64,000 nucleotides of DNA, from assembly GCF_001870225.1 (NCBI RefSeq), contig NZ_CP017675.1:138774-202773 (forward strand). The letters are read 5' to 3'. Shown piece by piece: positions 37,739 through 47,044 of the stretch; positions within the stretch are counted from its first letter, which is position 1, and the number at the start of each line of letters is the position of its first letter. The stretch is from Gloeomargarita lithophora Alchichica-D10. Lineage in GTDB: Bacteria; Cyanobacteriota; Cyanobacteriia; Gloeomargaritales; Gloeomargaritaceae. The notes below the pieces were generated by a model. The model was not told where the DNA came from and did not search any database. It was given only the letters and a program-made list of their open reading frames with translations. Position numbers and translations under genes: made by a program.

Positions 37739-38493
37739 CCTATTGCTTGGGAATTTTAACCCAATGGGGCTTGGTTATGGCCGCCGATTCCCGTACCAAT
37801 GCGGGGGTTGATTATATTTCCACCTATCGCAAATTGTTTAACTTTTCCGTACCAGGAGAACGGGTTATTTTGGTCTGTACTTCTGGGAATTTAGCCATAA
37901 CCCAGGCGGTGGTCACCCAACTGCGGCAGGATATTCATCAACAGCATTCAGAAAATCTGCATACTCTGGATTCTCTCTATGAAATAACTACCTATATCGG
38001 CAAGAAAATTCGTCAATTGCAGGAGGAAAATCGCCCCTGGTTAGAGAAAGACCACATTGATTTTCAATGTAATTTATTACTCGGAGGACAAATTCAAGAG
38101 AATGAGCCAGAATTATTTTTAGTTTATCCCCAAGGAAACTGCATTCATGCCACCCCGGAAACGCCCTTTTTACAAATTGGCGAAACCAAGTATGGCAAGC
38201 CGATCCTAGACCGGACATTAACCTATCATACTTCCCTGGAAGCATCGGCTAAATGCGCCTTATTGTCTATTGATTCCACCATGAAATCGAATATTTCCGT
38301 TGGGCCACCGATTCATTTAGTCCGCTATGAACGGGATAGTTTTCAACTCAATCACTGGCTGGAATTACGCTTGGGTGACCCGTATTTATTGCAAATGCGT
38401 CGCTCCTGGGAACAGTCTTTGAAACAGGCGTTTGCCCAGATGCCTGACCCCCAATGGCAGGGGGGGTCTAGTGAGGTTTTAGGCCGGAACTAG
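37735..38493 (+). CDS. Anbu-type proteasome-like protease
   Basis: The 252-residue protein begins [20 protein letters not shown]. The second residue, Thr, would be the N-terminal nucleophile after Met removal, and the [13 protein letters not shown] strand and [14 protein letters not shown] fit the bacterial proteasome-like Anbu family. Anbu proteins form helical open rings; their substrates are uncertain. Here it is coupled to uvrB (ATGA overlap) and clpS. That links protein quality control with DNA repair in one transcript, though the association may be only structural. Confidence 0.85.
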   Translation: MTYCLGILTQWGLVMAADSRTNAGVDYISTYRKLFNFSVPGERVILVCTSGNLAITQAVVTQLRQDIHQQHSENLHTLDSLYEITTYIGKKIRQLQEENRPWLEKDHIDFQCNLLLGGQIQENEPELFLVYPQGNCIHATPETPFLQIGETKYGKPILDRTLTYHTSLEASAKCALLSIDSTMKSNISVGPPIHLVRYERDSFQLNHWLELRLGDPYLLQMRRSWEQSLKQAFAQMPDPQWQGGSSEVLGRN

Positions 38494-38516
38494 CCTGGAA
38501 ATTGAACTATGTCTTG

Positions 38517-38602
38517 AAAAGCGGTCACAGCGGTACTGCTCCCGTCCCCGATTCTCCAGAGTACCTGTTTACCCATTCCTTGAGATTGCGATATAGTTAA
38601 GT
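38517..38602. repeat. degenerate interspersed repeat
   Basis: A decayed copy: aagcggtcacagcggtactg, then ctcccgtccccgattctcca and gattgcgatatagtt. It lies just upstream of the toxin-like gene and probably holds its promoter region. Confidence 0.5.
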
Positions 38603-38603
38603 T

Positions 38604-38966
38604 ATGGACTCTGTTAAGCCAATTCAATGGGTAGGGACTTCTCTTGAAGACTTAAAAAACTTCCCAGAAAAGTTTAAATTGGAGATTGGTTATGCTTTGT
38701 ACTTAGCTCAATGTGGAGAAAAACATCCCTCCACAAAGCCAATGAAAGGATTTAAGGGGGCTGGGGTGCTAGAAATTGTTGAAAGTCATGATGGTGATGC
38801 TTATCGAGCCATTTATACGGTAAAATTTTCATCTATTATTTATGTCTTACACACATTTCAGAAAAAATCTAAACAAGGTATTGCGACATCTAAACAAGAT
38901 ATAGAATTAATTGAAGCGAGACTAAAACGGGCAAAAGAACATTATTTAATTCACTTCAGTAGTTAG
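38604..38966 (+). CDS. RelE/HigB (Gp49-like) toxin-family protein
   Basis: The 120-residue protein matches the phage Gp49-like/RelE toxin family: PIQWVGTSLEDLKNFPEKFK, LAQCGEKHPSTKPMKGFKG, VLEIVESHDGDAYRAIYTVKF and YVLHTFQKKSKQGIATSKQD. Such toxins cleave ribosome-bound mRNA. An antitoxin-like gene follows after 11 bp. The ATG at 38604 sits directly after a repeat. AT-rich codons compared with uvrB suggest acquisition. Activity is unproven because the partner is diverged. Confidence 0.85.
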   Translation: MDSVKPIQWVGTSLEDLKNFPEKFKLEIGYALYLAQCGEKHPSTKPMKGFKGAGVLEIVESHDGDAYRAIYTVKFSSIIYVLHTFQKKSKQGIATSKQDIELIEARLKRAKEHYLIHFSS

Positions 38967-38977
38967 GAGATAAAACC

Positions 38978-39277
38978 ATGAATGAGGAAATAAACGTACA
39001 ATCAGGCACTGGAAATGTATTTGCCGATCTAGGACTGGAAAATGCTGATGAATTACTGAGAAAAGCGGAGCTAATGCGCCAGATCAATGTACTAACCGAA
39101 CAAATAGGAACAATCAATTTGGATCAAATTAGAACGAATTTACAAATCGATTTATTTCCATTACAATCGCAAAACTTATCCGAATTGTCTATTGCCCAGC
39201 TTTCTCATTGTTTCGCTTGTTTAAGTAATTATGTAAAAATAGAAAATAATAGAAAAAGTATTGAGATCGAAATATAA
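38978..39277 (+). CDS. HigA/XRE-type antitoxin, degenerate C-terminal half
   Basis: The first ~40 residues (TGNVFADLGLENADELLRKA and ELMRQINVL) match the opening of HTH_37/XRE antitoxins that pair with Gp49-like toxins. The part that should hold the helix-turn-helix (normally LTQ..AA..LGI.QP..S.L) reads TINLDQIRTNLQIDLFPLQS. There the key Gln, Ala and Ser positions are lost, although the later LSIAQLSHCFACLSNYVKIE keeps the family pattern. It may neutralise the toxin without binding DNA, or be decaying. A Shine-Dalgarno (AGGAG at 38967) supports translation. Confidence 0.7.
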   Translation: MNEEINVQSGTGNVFADLGLENADELLRKAELMRQINVLTEQIGTINLDQIRTNLQIDLFPLQSQNLSELSIAQLSHCFACLSNYVKIENNRKSIEIEI

Positions 39278-39286
39278 ACAATGTTA

Positions 39287-39410
39287 AAGATACCTCTATT
39301 TATTTGAACTAACAAAAAACCTATCGCCGGAAGGCAGATACTCTGGACAACTATACACCGCAGGTGCTTCTTTGCCGGGGATGTGCCCCCCTGCGACCAG
39401 TTTGTAGCGA
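39287..39410. repeat. MITE-like interspersed repeat
   Basis: A copy from TACCTCTATTTATTTGAAC through aaggcagatactctgg to cccccctgcgaccag. Its middle part (tatacaccgcaggtgcttct) is shared specifically with 2290-2330, which defines a sub-variant. Confidence 0.7.
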
Positions 39411-39436
39411 TGTCCCAGTAAAATACGTTATAAAAT

Positions 39437-40438
39437 ATGCTGTTGACTCAAGAATTTTTAACTCTAATTTTAGGACAGCATATAGCCTTAGTTATCTTTG
39501 GGGCGGCCATATTAGATTATCTCATCGGTGACCCTCCCCAGTGGCTCCATCCGGTGCAGGTTATGGGCTGGGGAATTAGCAATTATTGCCGGTGGATTTG
39601 GGCAAGAAATTTGGGGACAAGGGGTGAAAAAATCGCTGGCATTGCCTTGGTTTTAATCACCCTAAGTATCACTTGTACTACCGTTTGGGGTTTGATTTTT
39701 TTGACGCGGTTATGGCATTTTCAATTGGCAATTGTTGTGCAAATGGGGATGTTGGCAAGCTGTTTGGCAGGACGGAGTTTACACCGGGCGGCGATGGAAG
39801 TATTAGTACCCTTAGAAGTGGGAAATTTACCCACAGCCCGTCAAGTTCTCAGTCAATATGTAGGGCGGGATACGGAACATTTAGAAACTGAAGAAATCCT
39901 GCGGGCGGTGCTGGAAACCGTGAGCGAAAATGCCACCGATGGGGTGATGGCACCCCTGTTTTATGCGCTACTGGGAGGAATGGTGGGACAATCTCCTGCG
40001 GTGTGGGCATTTGGCTATAAAGCTGTAAGTACATTGGATTCGATGGTCGGCTATCGCACCCCCCGCTACGCGCACCTGGGTTGGGCGAGTGCCCATTTAG
40101 ACGATGTATTAACATGGCTTCCCTGTCGTTTGGTCGTATTTACGATTGGGTTACTATCAGGAAAACCCCTGTATGTTTGGCGAATTTGCCGTCGGGATGC
40201 GCCCTTTGATTCCAGTCCCAATTCCGGTTGGAGTGAATGTTGTTATGCCGCTGCTTTGGGGGTGCAGTTGGGCGGTCTGAATATCTATCGGGGGGTAGCG
40301 AAAATGAAACCCAAATTGGGGGAATCCCATCGAGAAATTACGCCATCGGTGATCCAACGGGCATTGAACCTAACCCGTGCGGGTTTTTTGCTTTGGTTGC
40401 TCCTGGGGTTGTTGCTCCTGGGGATATTGCCAGGTTAA
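39437..40438 (+). CDS. cbiB: adenosylcobinamide-phosphate synthase
   Basis: CbiB (CobD) attaches aminopropanol phosphate to adenosylcobyric acid in cobalamin synthesis, in the membrane. The 333-residue product shows ILDYLIGDPPQWLHPVQVMG, YVGRDTEHLETEEILRAVLE, the conserved ETVSENATDGVMAPLFYALL and YKAVSTLDSMVGYRTPRY, plus several membrane helices. It ends in a leucine-rich helix. Its last 69 bases overlap the 3' end of the convergent rqcH gene, an unusually long coding overlap. Confidence 0.94.
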   Translation: MLLTQEFLTLILGQHIALVIFGAAILDYLIGDPPQWLHPVQVMGWGISNYCRWIWARNLGTRGEKIAGIALVLITLSITCTTVWGLIFLTRLWHFQLAIVVQMGMLASCLAGRSLHRAAMEVLVPLEVGNLPTARQVLSQYVGRDTEHLETEEILRAVLETVSENATDGVMAPLFYALLGGMVGQSPAVWAFGYKAVSTLDSMVGYRTPRYAHLGWASAHLDDVLTWLPCRLVVFTIGLLSGKPLYVWRICRRDAPFDSSPNSGWSECCYAAALGVQLGGLNIYRGVAKMKPKLGESHREITPSVIQRALNLTRAGFLLWLLLGLLLLGILPG

Positions 40439-42184
40439 TTGCTGAAGCGGGGCTTGGGCTGGCTCGCCCCAAATCACCTGCTCGTGCCGGTAGTTCACCG
40501 TGCCGGGGGGCTGGCCTTTAATCCGTTGTAAATACTGGGCAGGGGTGTAAATCACGGGTACTTGCTGGCTATGGCGACTGCGGCTGTAGTAGGCGGCAAT
40601 GTTGGCGGTTGTATGTAAATCTGCTGTACTGGGACTGATGCCGGGGGGTAGGCGCAAAATCACATGGCTACCGGGAATTTCCTGGGCGTGAAACCACAGG
40701 TCATAATCATTGGCATAGGTGAAGGTTAGCGCCTCATTTTGACGATTGTTGCGCCCCACATAAATGGGATAACCCTGGGGGGTGGTAAAGGTTAAAAAGG
40801 GGATGGTTTTGGGGCGAGAACTGGGGCGATAGGAGGCGGGTTTCAAGTCATATCCCTGTTGGGCAAGTTCGCTGTAAATTTCTGCTAAAATTCCTGGGGC
40901 GTTGGCATCGGGGGCTAGTTCTAATTGTTGGACGTGGGTTTCGATTTGTTCTAGGTAGGATATTTGCGTATTAACGGCTTTGAGTAAGGGTAAAACCGTA
41001 TCTTTAGCCCGTTTGAGTTTTTGATATTTTTTGTATAAATCTTGGGCGGTTTGGAGGGCATTTTTCTCAGGATGAATCGGGATGGTGATCTCTTCTGCGG
41101 TGGTGAAATCGGCTAATTTTATCATCCGCATTCCCGGTGTCCATTGGTGTAAATGCGCCATGAGTAAATCCGCTTGGGTACGATAGGATTCGGCTTCGGT
41201 GACTTGGCTGAGTTTTTCGCTAAACACCTGGGCTTTTTGCTGGAGTTTTTTGTGTTGATTTTGCAGTTTTTGCCCCAGTTGTTGCACCTGTTGCTGTAAT
41301 ATCTGCGCCCCCAAATGATGATGATAATAATCCTGAAGTAATTCGCTGATAGTGGCATAGGATTTTGTTATCCCCCACCCCAACACCGTGTAGCCTTGGG
41401 GGGTTAATCCGGGGGTGAATGTTGCGGCTTGCAAAACTTCTAACCAGGTTTGCCAAACTGACCATAATTTTTGCCAGTCTGGGAATGTTATGTGACTAAC
41501 ATTTATTTCCGGGTCAATTTGCAGAACTTGCCCCATTTCCCGCACCAATTTCATGCTTAGTCCCCGGTAGTTTTGGATCAACGCTCGACTGAGGGGCACG
41601 GGAATCAGGGTCAGCCGTTGGTGCCAATGCTCAAAAGGTTCATCCCGCCGGGGCAGGGGTTGGGTCAAGGCGGGGGGGAATTGGTAAAGGGTGCCGGTTT
41701 GCAAGGGGCGCACCCGGGAGTCCTGGGCGCTGACCTGGTGGGCGCAGGTGAGGATGGTGCCGTCCGGGTGGGTGAGGATGGCGTTGCTGTAGCGTCCCAT
41801 GACCTCTAGGTAGAGGTGCCATTGGGCGGGTTCGCCGGGGCGGGGGGCAAAGTGCAAATCCACCACCCGTTCCCAGGGGTTACTCAGGCGCAGGTCGGTG
41901 AGGGCGAGATGCCCCAGTTGGTGCCACAGTTGTTGGCTGAAGGTAAAGGTATCCGGCTCGGCGGGGGGGGCAGGACTGGCGTGGAGACGCGCCGCCTGGG
42001 GATGCCAAGAGAGCAACAACCAACCCCGTTCCGTCAGGGTACGCAGACCCAAGTACAGATGATGTTTATCGGTTTGCAGTACCCGTTCGATGCGGGCGGG
42101 CACCCAATCCCGGCGCAATTCCTGGCATACCGCCACCAGGGTGGTGAGGTCGCAGGATTGGAGGCTGGTTTTGACAGGGTTCAT
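40370..42184 (-). CDS. rqcH: Rqc2/NFACT-family protein (RqcH, fibronectin-binding-like)
   Basis: RqcH marks stalled nascent chains on 50S subunits with alanine tails in ribosome quality control. The 604-residue product has the NFACT-N domain (CQELRRDWVPARIERVLQT, LYLGLRTLTERGWLLLSWHP) and a coiled-coil middle (LQQQVQQLGQKLQNQHKKLQ). The NFACT-R (DUF814) domain has VGRNNRQNEALTFTYANDYD, LWFHAQEIPGSHVILRLP and HTTANIAAYYSRSR. The C-terminal Gln/Pro/Glu-rich tail (EQQPQEQPKQKTRTG) lies within the overlap with cbiB. It overlaps the upstream TPR gene by 4 bases. Confidence 0.9.
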   Translation of the reverse strand: MNPVKTSLQSCDLTTLVAVCQELRRDWVPARIERVLQTDKHHLYLGLRTLTERGWLLLSWHPQAARLHASPAPPAEPDTFTFSQQLWHQLGHLALTDLRLSNPWERVVDLHFAPRPGEPAQWHLYLEVMGRYSNAILTHPDGTILTCAHQVSAQDSRVRPLQTGTLYQFPPALTQPLPRRDEPFEHWHQRLTLIPVPLSRALIQNYRGLSMKLVREMGQVLQIDPEINVSHITFPDWQKLWSVWQTWLEVLQAATFTPGLTPQGYTVLGWGITKSYATISELLQDYYHHHLGAQILQQQVQQLGQKLQNQHKKLQQKAQVFSEKLSQVTEAESYRTQADLLMAHLHQWTPGMRMIKLADFTTAEEITIPIHPEKNALQTAQDLYKKYQKLKRAKDTVLPLLKAVNTQISYLEQIETHVQQLELAPDANAPGILAEIYSELAQQGYDLKPASYRPSSRPKTIPFLTFTTPQGYPIYVGRNNRQNEALTFTYANDYDLWFHAQEIPGSHVILRLPPGISPSTADLHTTANIAAYYSRSRHSQQVPVIYTPAQYLQRIKGQPPGTVNYRHEQVIWGEPAQAPLQQLTWQYPQEQQPQEQPKQKTRTG

Positions 42185-43071
42185 TTTTGCAGATAGGCCA
42201 CCAGTCCCCGTGCCCGATGGTAGGCGGTGGAATTGCCCTGTTTGTGGAAAATTTGGGCGGCTCGGCGGGCATCTTCGAGGGCGGTGGCAGTTTGCCCCAG
42301 CACGGAATAGACCAATCCCCGTTGGAACCAGGCTTCCCCGGCGTTGGGATTGAGATTCAGCACCTGGCTAAAATCCTGGATCGCCCCCTCCCGGTCACCC
42401 TGGGCGGCGCGCACCGTCCCCCGTCCATAGTAGGCGCGGGGTTCCTGGGGTTGATTTTTTAACCAAAGCTCATAGGCCGCCAAACTGCGCTCGTAATCCT
42501 TCATTTCCCCGTACAGGATCGCCCGGTGGGCATGGGCTTCGCTCAGTTCCGGCTGGAGCAAGAGGGCACGCCCCCAATACTCCACCGCCAGTTCCTTTTG
42601 TCCGAGGGCTTGATAAATCAGACCCAAATTGTAACAGACTTCCCCGCTGATCGGCTCCAGGTGCAGGGCTTGCTGTAAATCCTGACGGGCTTCTCCCCAC
42701 CGTTCCAAGCGGCTATAAACCCAGGCGCGGATGGCATAAACCGGCCACCAATCCGGGCGCAGGGCTTGGACTTGGTCTAAATCCGGCAGGGCAGAGGCGG
42801 CTTTTTTCCCGAGACAGTAGAGATAGCCCCGCAATACCAAGGCTTCCGGGAGGCCATCATCCAGATATAACGCCCGGTGACAGGCCGCCAGAGCCTCCGG
42901 AAATTGCCCCTGCTGGGTATAAATCAGGGCTTGGAGTAAATGGGTTTCCGCCTGGTGGGGTTGGAGGGCGAGGGCTTGCCGCAGGGATGCCAACGCCAGG
43001 GAACTATCCCCAGTCAGAGCCTGTTGTACCCCGTGTGCTAGATAGTGACCAATTTGCTCCAGCGGTTCCAT
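42181..43071 (-). CDS. TPR-repeat protein
   Basis: The 296-residue protein is built of tetratricopeptide units across most of its length, for example AETHLLQALIYTQQGQFPEA, EVCYNLGLIYQALGQKELAV, AHRAILYGEMKDYERSLAAY, RAYYGRGTVRAAQGDREGAI and GEAWFQRGLVYSVLGQTATA. TPR arrays mediate protein contacts. No catalytic domain or signal peptide is apparent, so it is probably cytoplasmic. Its stop overlaps the rqcH start, so it may be a partner in the same transcript, but no function is established. Confidence 0.85.
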   Translation of the reverse strand: MEPLEQIGHYLAHGVQQALTGDSSLALASLRQALALQPHQAETHLLQALIYTQQGQFPEALAACHRALYLDDGLPEALVLRGYLYCLGKKAASALPDLDQVQALRPDWWPVYAIRAWVYSRLERWGEARQDLQQALHLEPISGEVCYNLGLIYQALGQKELAVEYWGRALLLQPELSEAHAHRAILYGEMKDYERSLAAYELWLKNQPQEPRAYYGRGTVRAAQGDREGAIQDFSQVLNLNPNAGEAWFQRGLVYSVLGQTATALEDARRAAQIFHKQGNSTAYHRARGLVAYLQK

Positions 43072-43124
43072 TGGCTTACCACAGGGATTACCCCCATGTT
43101 CGCATAGGCATCGCCCGGTCGCAA

Positions 43125-43577
43125 CTAGCGGGGGAGGGGGTACCGGCGCACGGGTTGGGCAGGGGGGGGCAGTTGCTGGAGGGTCGCCCGCCCAGGAATG
43201 TCAATAAAGCCCCGGAGGCGGATGGCATCTTCCAGTTCCGTGCCGGTGAGGATTGCCCCGGTAAAGTCGGCTCCCCGCACATCGGCTCCTTTCAAATTGG
43301 CGTAGCGCAGATTAGCATTGCGGAAATTGACCCCCCGCAGATCCGTATCGGCCAAATTGGCACCACTCAAGTCGCTACCCCCCAGGTTGGCACGGGTGAG
43401 GTCGGCTCCTTCAAGATTGGCATTGCGCAGTTCTAGGCGGCGCAGGTCGGCTGACCGCAGGTCGCAGTTGGTACATTTGTTGGTACGAAGCAGTTGACGC
43501 ACCTGCTCCGGTTCGGCACTATGGGCGGGCAGGGCAAACACGGTCGCAAGAACGAGGGCGAGGATGGGGGCTTTCAT
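43125..43577 (-). CDS. secreted pentapeptide-repeat protein
   Basis: The 150-residue protein has a signal peptide (MKAPILALVLATVFALPAHS). A CTNC pair follows at about 34-37, then ~14 pentapeptide repeats of the A(D/N)LxG type (ANLEGADLTRANLGGSDLSG) that should fold into a right-handed beta-helix. The C-terminal tail is Pro-rich. Pentapeptide proteins are abundant in cyanobacteria, and the periplasm or lumen is the likely location. Role unknown. It lies 53 bp upstream of the TPR gene. Confidence 0.85.
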   Translation of the reverse strand: MKAPILALVLATVFALPAHSAEPEQVRQLLRTNKCTNCDLRSADLRRLELRNANLEGADLTRANLGGSDLSGANLADTDLRGVNFRNANLRYANLKGADVRGADFTGAILTGTELEDAIRLRGFIDIPGRATLQQLPPPAQPVRRYPLPR

Positions 43578-43812
43578 GGCATCGGACTCCTAAATGGAAT
43601 GGATGGAAAATGTTTGGGATTTCATGGTTTGAGACGGCCAACATGGGGGAAAAGTTCCGTTGGGGCGGGATGGGGGACTTAAGATGGAAAAAGATTTGCG
43701 GGTTGATAATACCTCGTCCAATCTGGATTCAGTGTTGCGGGTGTGGATACCATGATTTTAGCGATTGGGTCATCATGTGGTTGGGTTTAATTGGGGTCTA
43801 TGGTTCTCTGAG

Positions 43813-45111
43813 ATGCCCGCTATGATTGTGGAAAATTTCTTCATCCGGGCTTTTGATAAGGCGCGGCGTGGGGATTACCAAGGGGCGATTCTGGATTACA
43901 CCCAGGCACTACAGGTGAATCCGGGGGATGCCAAGGCGTTTAATAACCGGGGTTTTGCCCATTTCATGATCGGGGATTACCCCCGGGCGGTGAGTGACTA
44001 TACCAGTGCCCTCCAGATTGACCCCCGCTTTGGGGAAGCCTATTACAACCGGGGGATTGCCCGCTTTATGGGGGGGGATTACGAGGGTTCGGTGACGGAT
44101 TATACCCAGGCGATTCAACTGCGTCCCCGTGACCCTAAAGCCCATGGAAATCGGGGTTTTGCCCATTTGATGCTGAAAAATTATCCCCAGGCCATCGAGG
44201 ACTACACGGCGGCGCTGGGGTTGCACCCGGAGGATGCCAAGGCGTACTACAACCGGGGGGTGGCCTATCTGGGGTTGGAGCAGTACGGGGCGGGGCTGGC
44301 GGATTTAGACCAGGCTTTGCAGGTCAATTCTGAGTTTGCGGAAGCCTACAACAAGCGGGGGAGTGCCTATTTTGAATTGGGGCAGGTGCAGGAGGCATTG
44401 CAAAACTACAGCGAAGCCCTGCGCTTGAATCCGGCTTTGGCGGAGGCGTACTACAACCGGGGGGTGGCCTACGGGGAATTGGGGCAGGTGCAGCGGGAGA
44501 TTGAGGATTATTCGGAGGCGATTCGGTTTCACCCGGAGTTTGGGGAGGCGTACTACAACCGGGGGATTGCCCGCTTTATGGTGGGGGACAAGCAGGGGGC
44601 GTTGGCGGACTATACCAAGGCGATTCAACTCAACCCGGAGGATGCGCGGGGGTATAGCAATCGGGGGTTTGCCTACCACAGTTTGAGTCAGCTTTTGGCG
44701 GCGGTGGCGGACTATACGGTGGCGTTGCAGTTGGACTCCAATTTGGCCGAGGTTTATAGCAAGCGGGGCAATGCCCGGTTTGACCTGGGGGATGTGCCGG
44801 GGGCGATTGAGGATTATACGGAGGCGATTCGCATCAACCCGGATTATGCGGTGGCCTACTACAATCGGGCGACGGCGCGGTTTGACCTGGGCGATGTGTT
44901 GGGGGAAATTGAGGATTACAATCGTACTTTGCGCTTAGACCCGAATTTTGCCGATGCCTATTTGAACCGGGGGTTAGCCCGGCTTAGGTTGGGGAATAAA
45001 CGGGAGGCGTTGGTGGATTTTCGCAAGGCGGCTTCTCTGTTTGAACATCGGGGGGATGGGGTGATGCACCAGCAAATCCTCGACCTGATGCAAACGGTGA
45101 CCAAGAAATAG
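43813..45111 (+). CDS. TPR-repeat protein (about 12 units)
   Basis: I start at ATG 43813 (432 aa; MPAMIVENFFIRAFDKARRG); 43765 is an alternative. Some twelve 34-residue TPR units follow without a break, nearly all ending in the pattern xAYYNRGxAxxxLGxxxxAIxDYTxAIxLxP. The DNA repeats are therefore also visible (actacaaccggggg recurs). No enzymatic domain, signal peptide or anchor is seen. The regularity suggests recent internal duplication. Partner unknown. The 235 bp upstream contain nothing I recognise. Confidence 0.88.
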   Translation: MPAMIVENFFIRAFDKARRGDYQGAILDYTQALQVNPGDAKAFNNRGFAHFMIGDYPRAVSDYTSALQIDPRFGEAYYNRGIARFMGGDYEGSVTDYTQAIQLRPRDPKAHGNRGFAHLMLKNYPQAIEDYTAALGLHPEDAKAYYNRGVAYLGLEQYGAGLADLDQALQVNSEFAEAYNKRGSAYFELGQVQEALQNYSEALRLNPALAEAYYNRGVAYGELGQVQREIEDYSEAIRFHPEFGEAYYNRGIARFMVGDKQGALADYTKAIQLNPEDARGYSNRGFAYHSLSQLLAAVADYTVALQLDSNLAEVYSKRGNARFDLGDVPGAIEDYTEAIRINPDYAVAYYNRATARFDLGDVLGEIEDYNRTLRLDPNFADAYLNRGLARLRLGNKREALVDFRKAASLFEHRGDGVMHQQILDLMQTVTKK

Positions 45112-45179
45112 GTTGTGATAGCTCGTTGGGGGCAAAGTCCTGTGGGATAATCAATAGGCCGAATTTCAGCGTAGTGACC

Positions 45180-45917
45180 ATGAGTGCCTCCCCTGTAGTG
45201 ATCATTACCGGTGCCTCCCGGGGTATTGGTCGGGCAATTGCCTTGGCCTTTGCCGCCACACCCGCCCGGATTGTGGTGAATTATAGTCGTTCGGCCACTG
45301 CTGCCCAAGAGGTTGCTGCGGAAATTCACACCCTAGGCGGGGAAGCCCTGCTGGTGCAGGCGGATGTGTCCCAATCAGAGCAGGTGGAAACCCTATTTCA
45401 GCAAGTCATGGCGCACTGGGGACGGGTGGATGTGCTGGTGAATAATGCCGGTATCACCCGTGATGGCCTGCTGATTCGCATGAAAGATGAGGACTGGCGG
45501 GGGGTGATGGATTTGAATTTAGACGGGGTGTTTTACTGCACCCGCGCCGCCATGAAAATTATGATGAAGCAAAAGTCAGGACGGATAGTTAATATCACTT
45601 CTATCGCCGGGGTGATGGGCAATCCAGGGCAAGCAAATTACAGCGCAGCCAAGGCGGGGGTGATTGGACTTACCCGCACCGTTGCTAAGGAATATGCCTC
45701 GCGAGGAATTACGGTAAATGCGGTAGCCCCCGGTTTTATCGCCACGGAAATGACCGCCCAATTAAAGCAAGCAGAATTACTCAAACTAATTCCCCTGGGG
45801 CGTTATGGACAGGCGGAGGAAGTGGCGGGTTTGGTCGCTTTTTTGGGACTCCATCCGGCGGCGGGTTATATCACCGGGCAGGTGTTTCACATTGATGGGG
45901 GTTTGGTGATGGGTTAG
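45180..45917 (+). CDS. fabG: 3-oxoacyl-[acyl-carrier-protein] reductase
   Basis: FabG reduces 3-oxoacyl-ACP with NADPH in fatty acid synthesis. I start at ATG 45180 (245 aa; MSASPVVIITGASRGIGRAI). It has the cofactor motif GASRGIG, NNAGITRDGLLIRM, the catalytic Ser in NITSIAGVMGNPGQANYSAAK with Tyr and Lys, and VAPGFIATEMT. All residues expected for an active enzyme are present, unlike the SDR at 3254. It is separated by 68 bp from the TPR gene. Confidence 0.94.
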   Translation: MSASPVVIITGASRGIGRAIALAFAATPARIVVNYSRSATAAQEVAAEIHTLGGEALLVQADVSQSEQVETLFQQVMAHWGRVDVLVNNAGITRDGLLIRMKDEDWRGVMDLNLDGVFYCTRAAMKIMMKQKSGRIVNITSIAGVMGNPGQANYSAAKAGVIGLTRTVAKEYASRGITVNAVAPGFIATEMTAQLKQAELLKLIPLGRYGQAEEVAGLVAFLGLHPAAGYITGQVFHIDGGLVMG

Positions 45918-46161
45918 GGATAATTGAGAGTGTAAGCAGAAGATTAGAGCCTTTTTCACGCTGATGGGGTGCGGGCAAAGGGCTTACAGGTATTTTAGCA
46001 TTGAGTCGGTATGTCATCTACTAAAAAAACTTTGAAATATCCAGATTCTCATCAATCCTGTACGATTACTACATAAAGGAAGTGCAACACCACCCCGCCA
46101 TAGTTCTTTTTGATCATGGGGTGACAACATAACCCCATTTTGCTGTCATTCTGGTAAACAA

Positions 46162-46935
46162 ATGTCCTACCGTTCATTGTTCCTCTCGTTAGGGTTGGGA
46201 ATCGGGGCAATCCTCCTGTTATTTCCGGGGGTGATTGTCGTGCAAACATCCCTTGCCCCCGGTTGGCACTGGCAAAATTACCGTTTGGCTTGGCAACAGG
46301 CACAACTACTACCCGCTTTGCTCATTTCTTTAGTGGTCGCCGGGGCGGTGGTGCTGACCCAGGGATTAACGGCGGTACTGGCAGGGTACGCTTTAGCACG
46401 GGGGGGATTTGCTGGCAAAAAGCTGATTTTGGCTTTGATCATTGCCAGTATTGTGGTGCCCTTACCCGTGTTGGTTATTCCGGTATTTTTGGTGCTAAAA
46501 ACGGGGCATTTACTCAACACCTTGGGAGCGTTAATTTTACCCAGTAGTGCCAGTGGCTTTAGTATTTTTTTGCTACGCCAGTATTTTCTTACCATTCCCA
46601 TTGAAATTGAAGCCCAGGCGATGTTGGATGGGGCAAAACCCTGGCAAATTCTCTGGGAAGTGATCCTACCCCTGTCCCGACCGGCACTTGTAACTGTGGG
46701 ATTATTGGCCTTTATTGGCGAGTGGAATGACCTATTTAAGCCTTTGGTATTCACAACTCGCCCAGAACTACGGACGGTGCAACTTGCCCTAGCCGGTTTG
46801 CAGGAACAATTCACCAGCGACTGGGGAGTTTTGATGGCGGCAATTGTGTTAGCTACCCTGCCGGTTATGGGGCTATTTCTTTGGGGGCAAAATGCCCTAA
46901 TTCAAGGGATCGCCACCAGCGGCCTAAAACGTTAG
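46162..46935 (+). CDS. ABC transporter permease (MalG/UgpE family), orphan
   Basis: The 257-residue inner-membrane protein has six predicted helices and the EAA loop IEAQAMLDGAKPWQILWEVI plus LPLSRPAL that docks on the ATPase, typical of carbohydrate-type (CUT1) permeases. No solute-binding protein, second permease or ATPase gene is nearby, so its partners must be elsewhere. The 244-bp gap upstream (45918-46161) contains no gene that I can see. Confidence 0.88.
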   Translation: MSYRSLFLSLGLGIGAILLLFPGVIVVQTSLAPGWHWQNYRLAWQQAQLLPALLISLVVAGAVVLTQGLTAVLAGYALARGGFAGKKLILALIIASIVVPLPVLVIPVFLVLKTGHLLNTLGALILPSSASGFSIFLLRQYFLTIPIEIEAQAMLDGAKPWQILWEVILPLSRPALVTVGLLAFIGEWNDLFKPLVFTTRPELRTVQLALAGLQEQFTSDWGVLMAAIVLATLPVMGLFLWGQNALIQGIATSGLKR

Positions 46936-47044
46936 TAACGGTTCAATGTTATTGGTGAAGTCTCGCTGAAAAATTGGAACAAAGAAATCTCCTGTCTGCA
47001 CCGTCAAATCAGAAGTTCCCAGATTGGCAATTAGAATAGACATT

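Noticed and set aside
39277-39437. A cobalamin riboswitch before cbiB
   Set aside because: The region is filled by an interspersed repeat; I see no B12-box.
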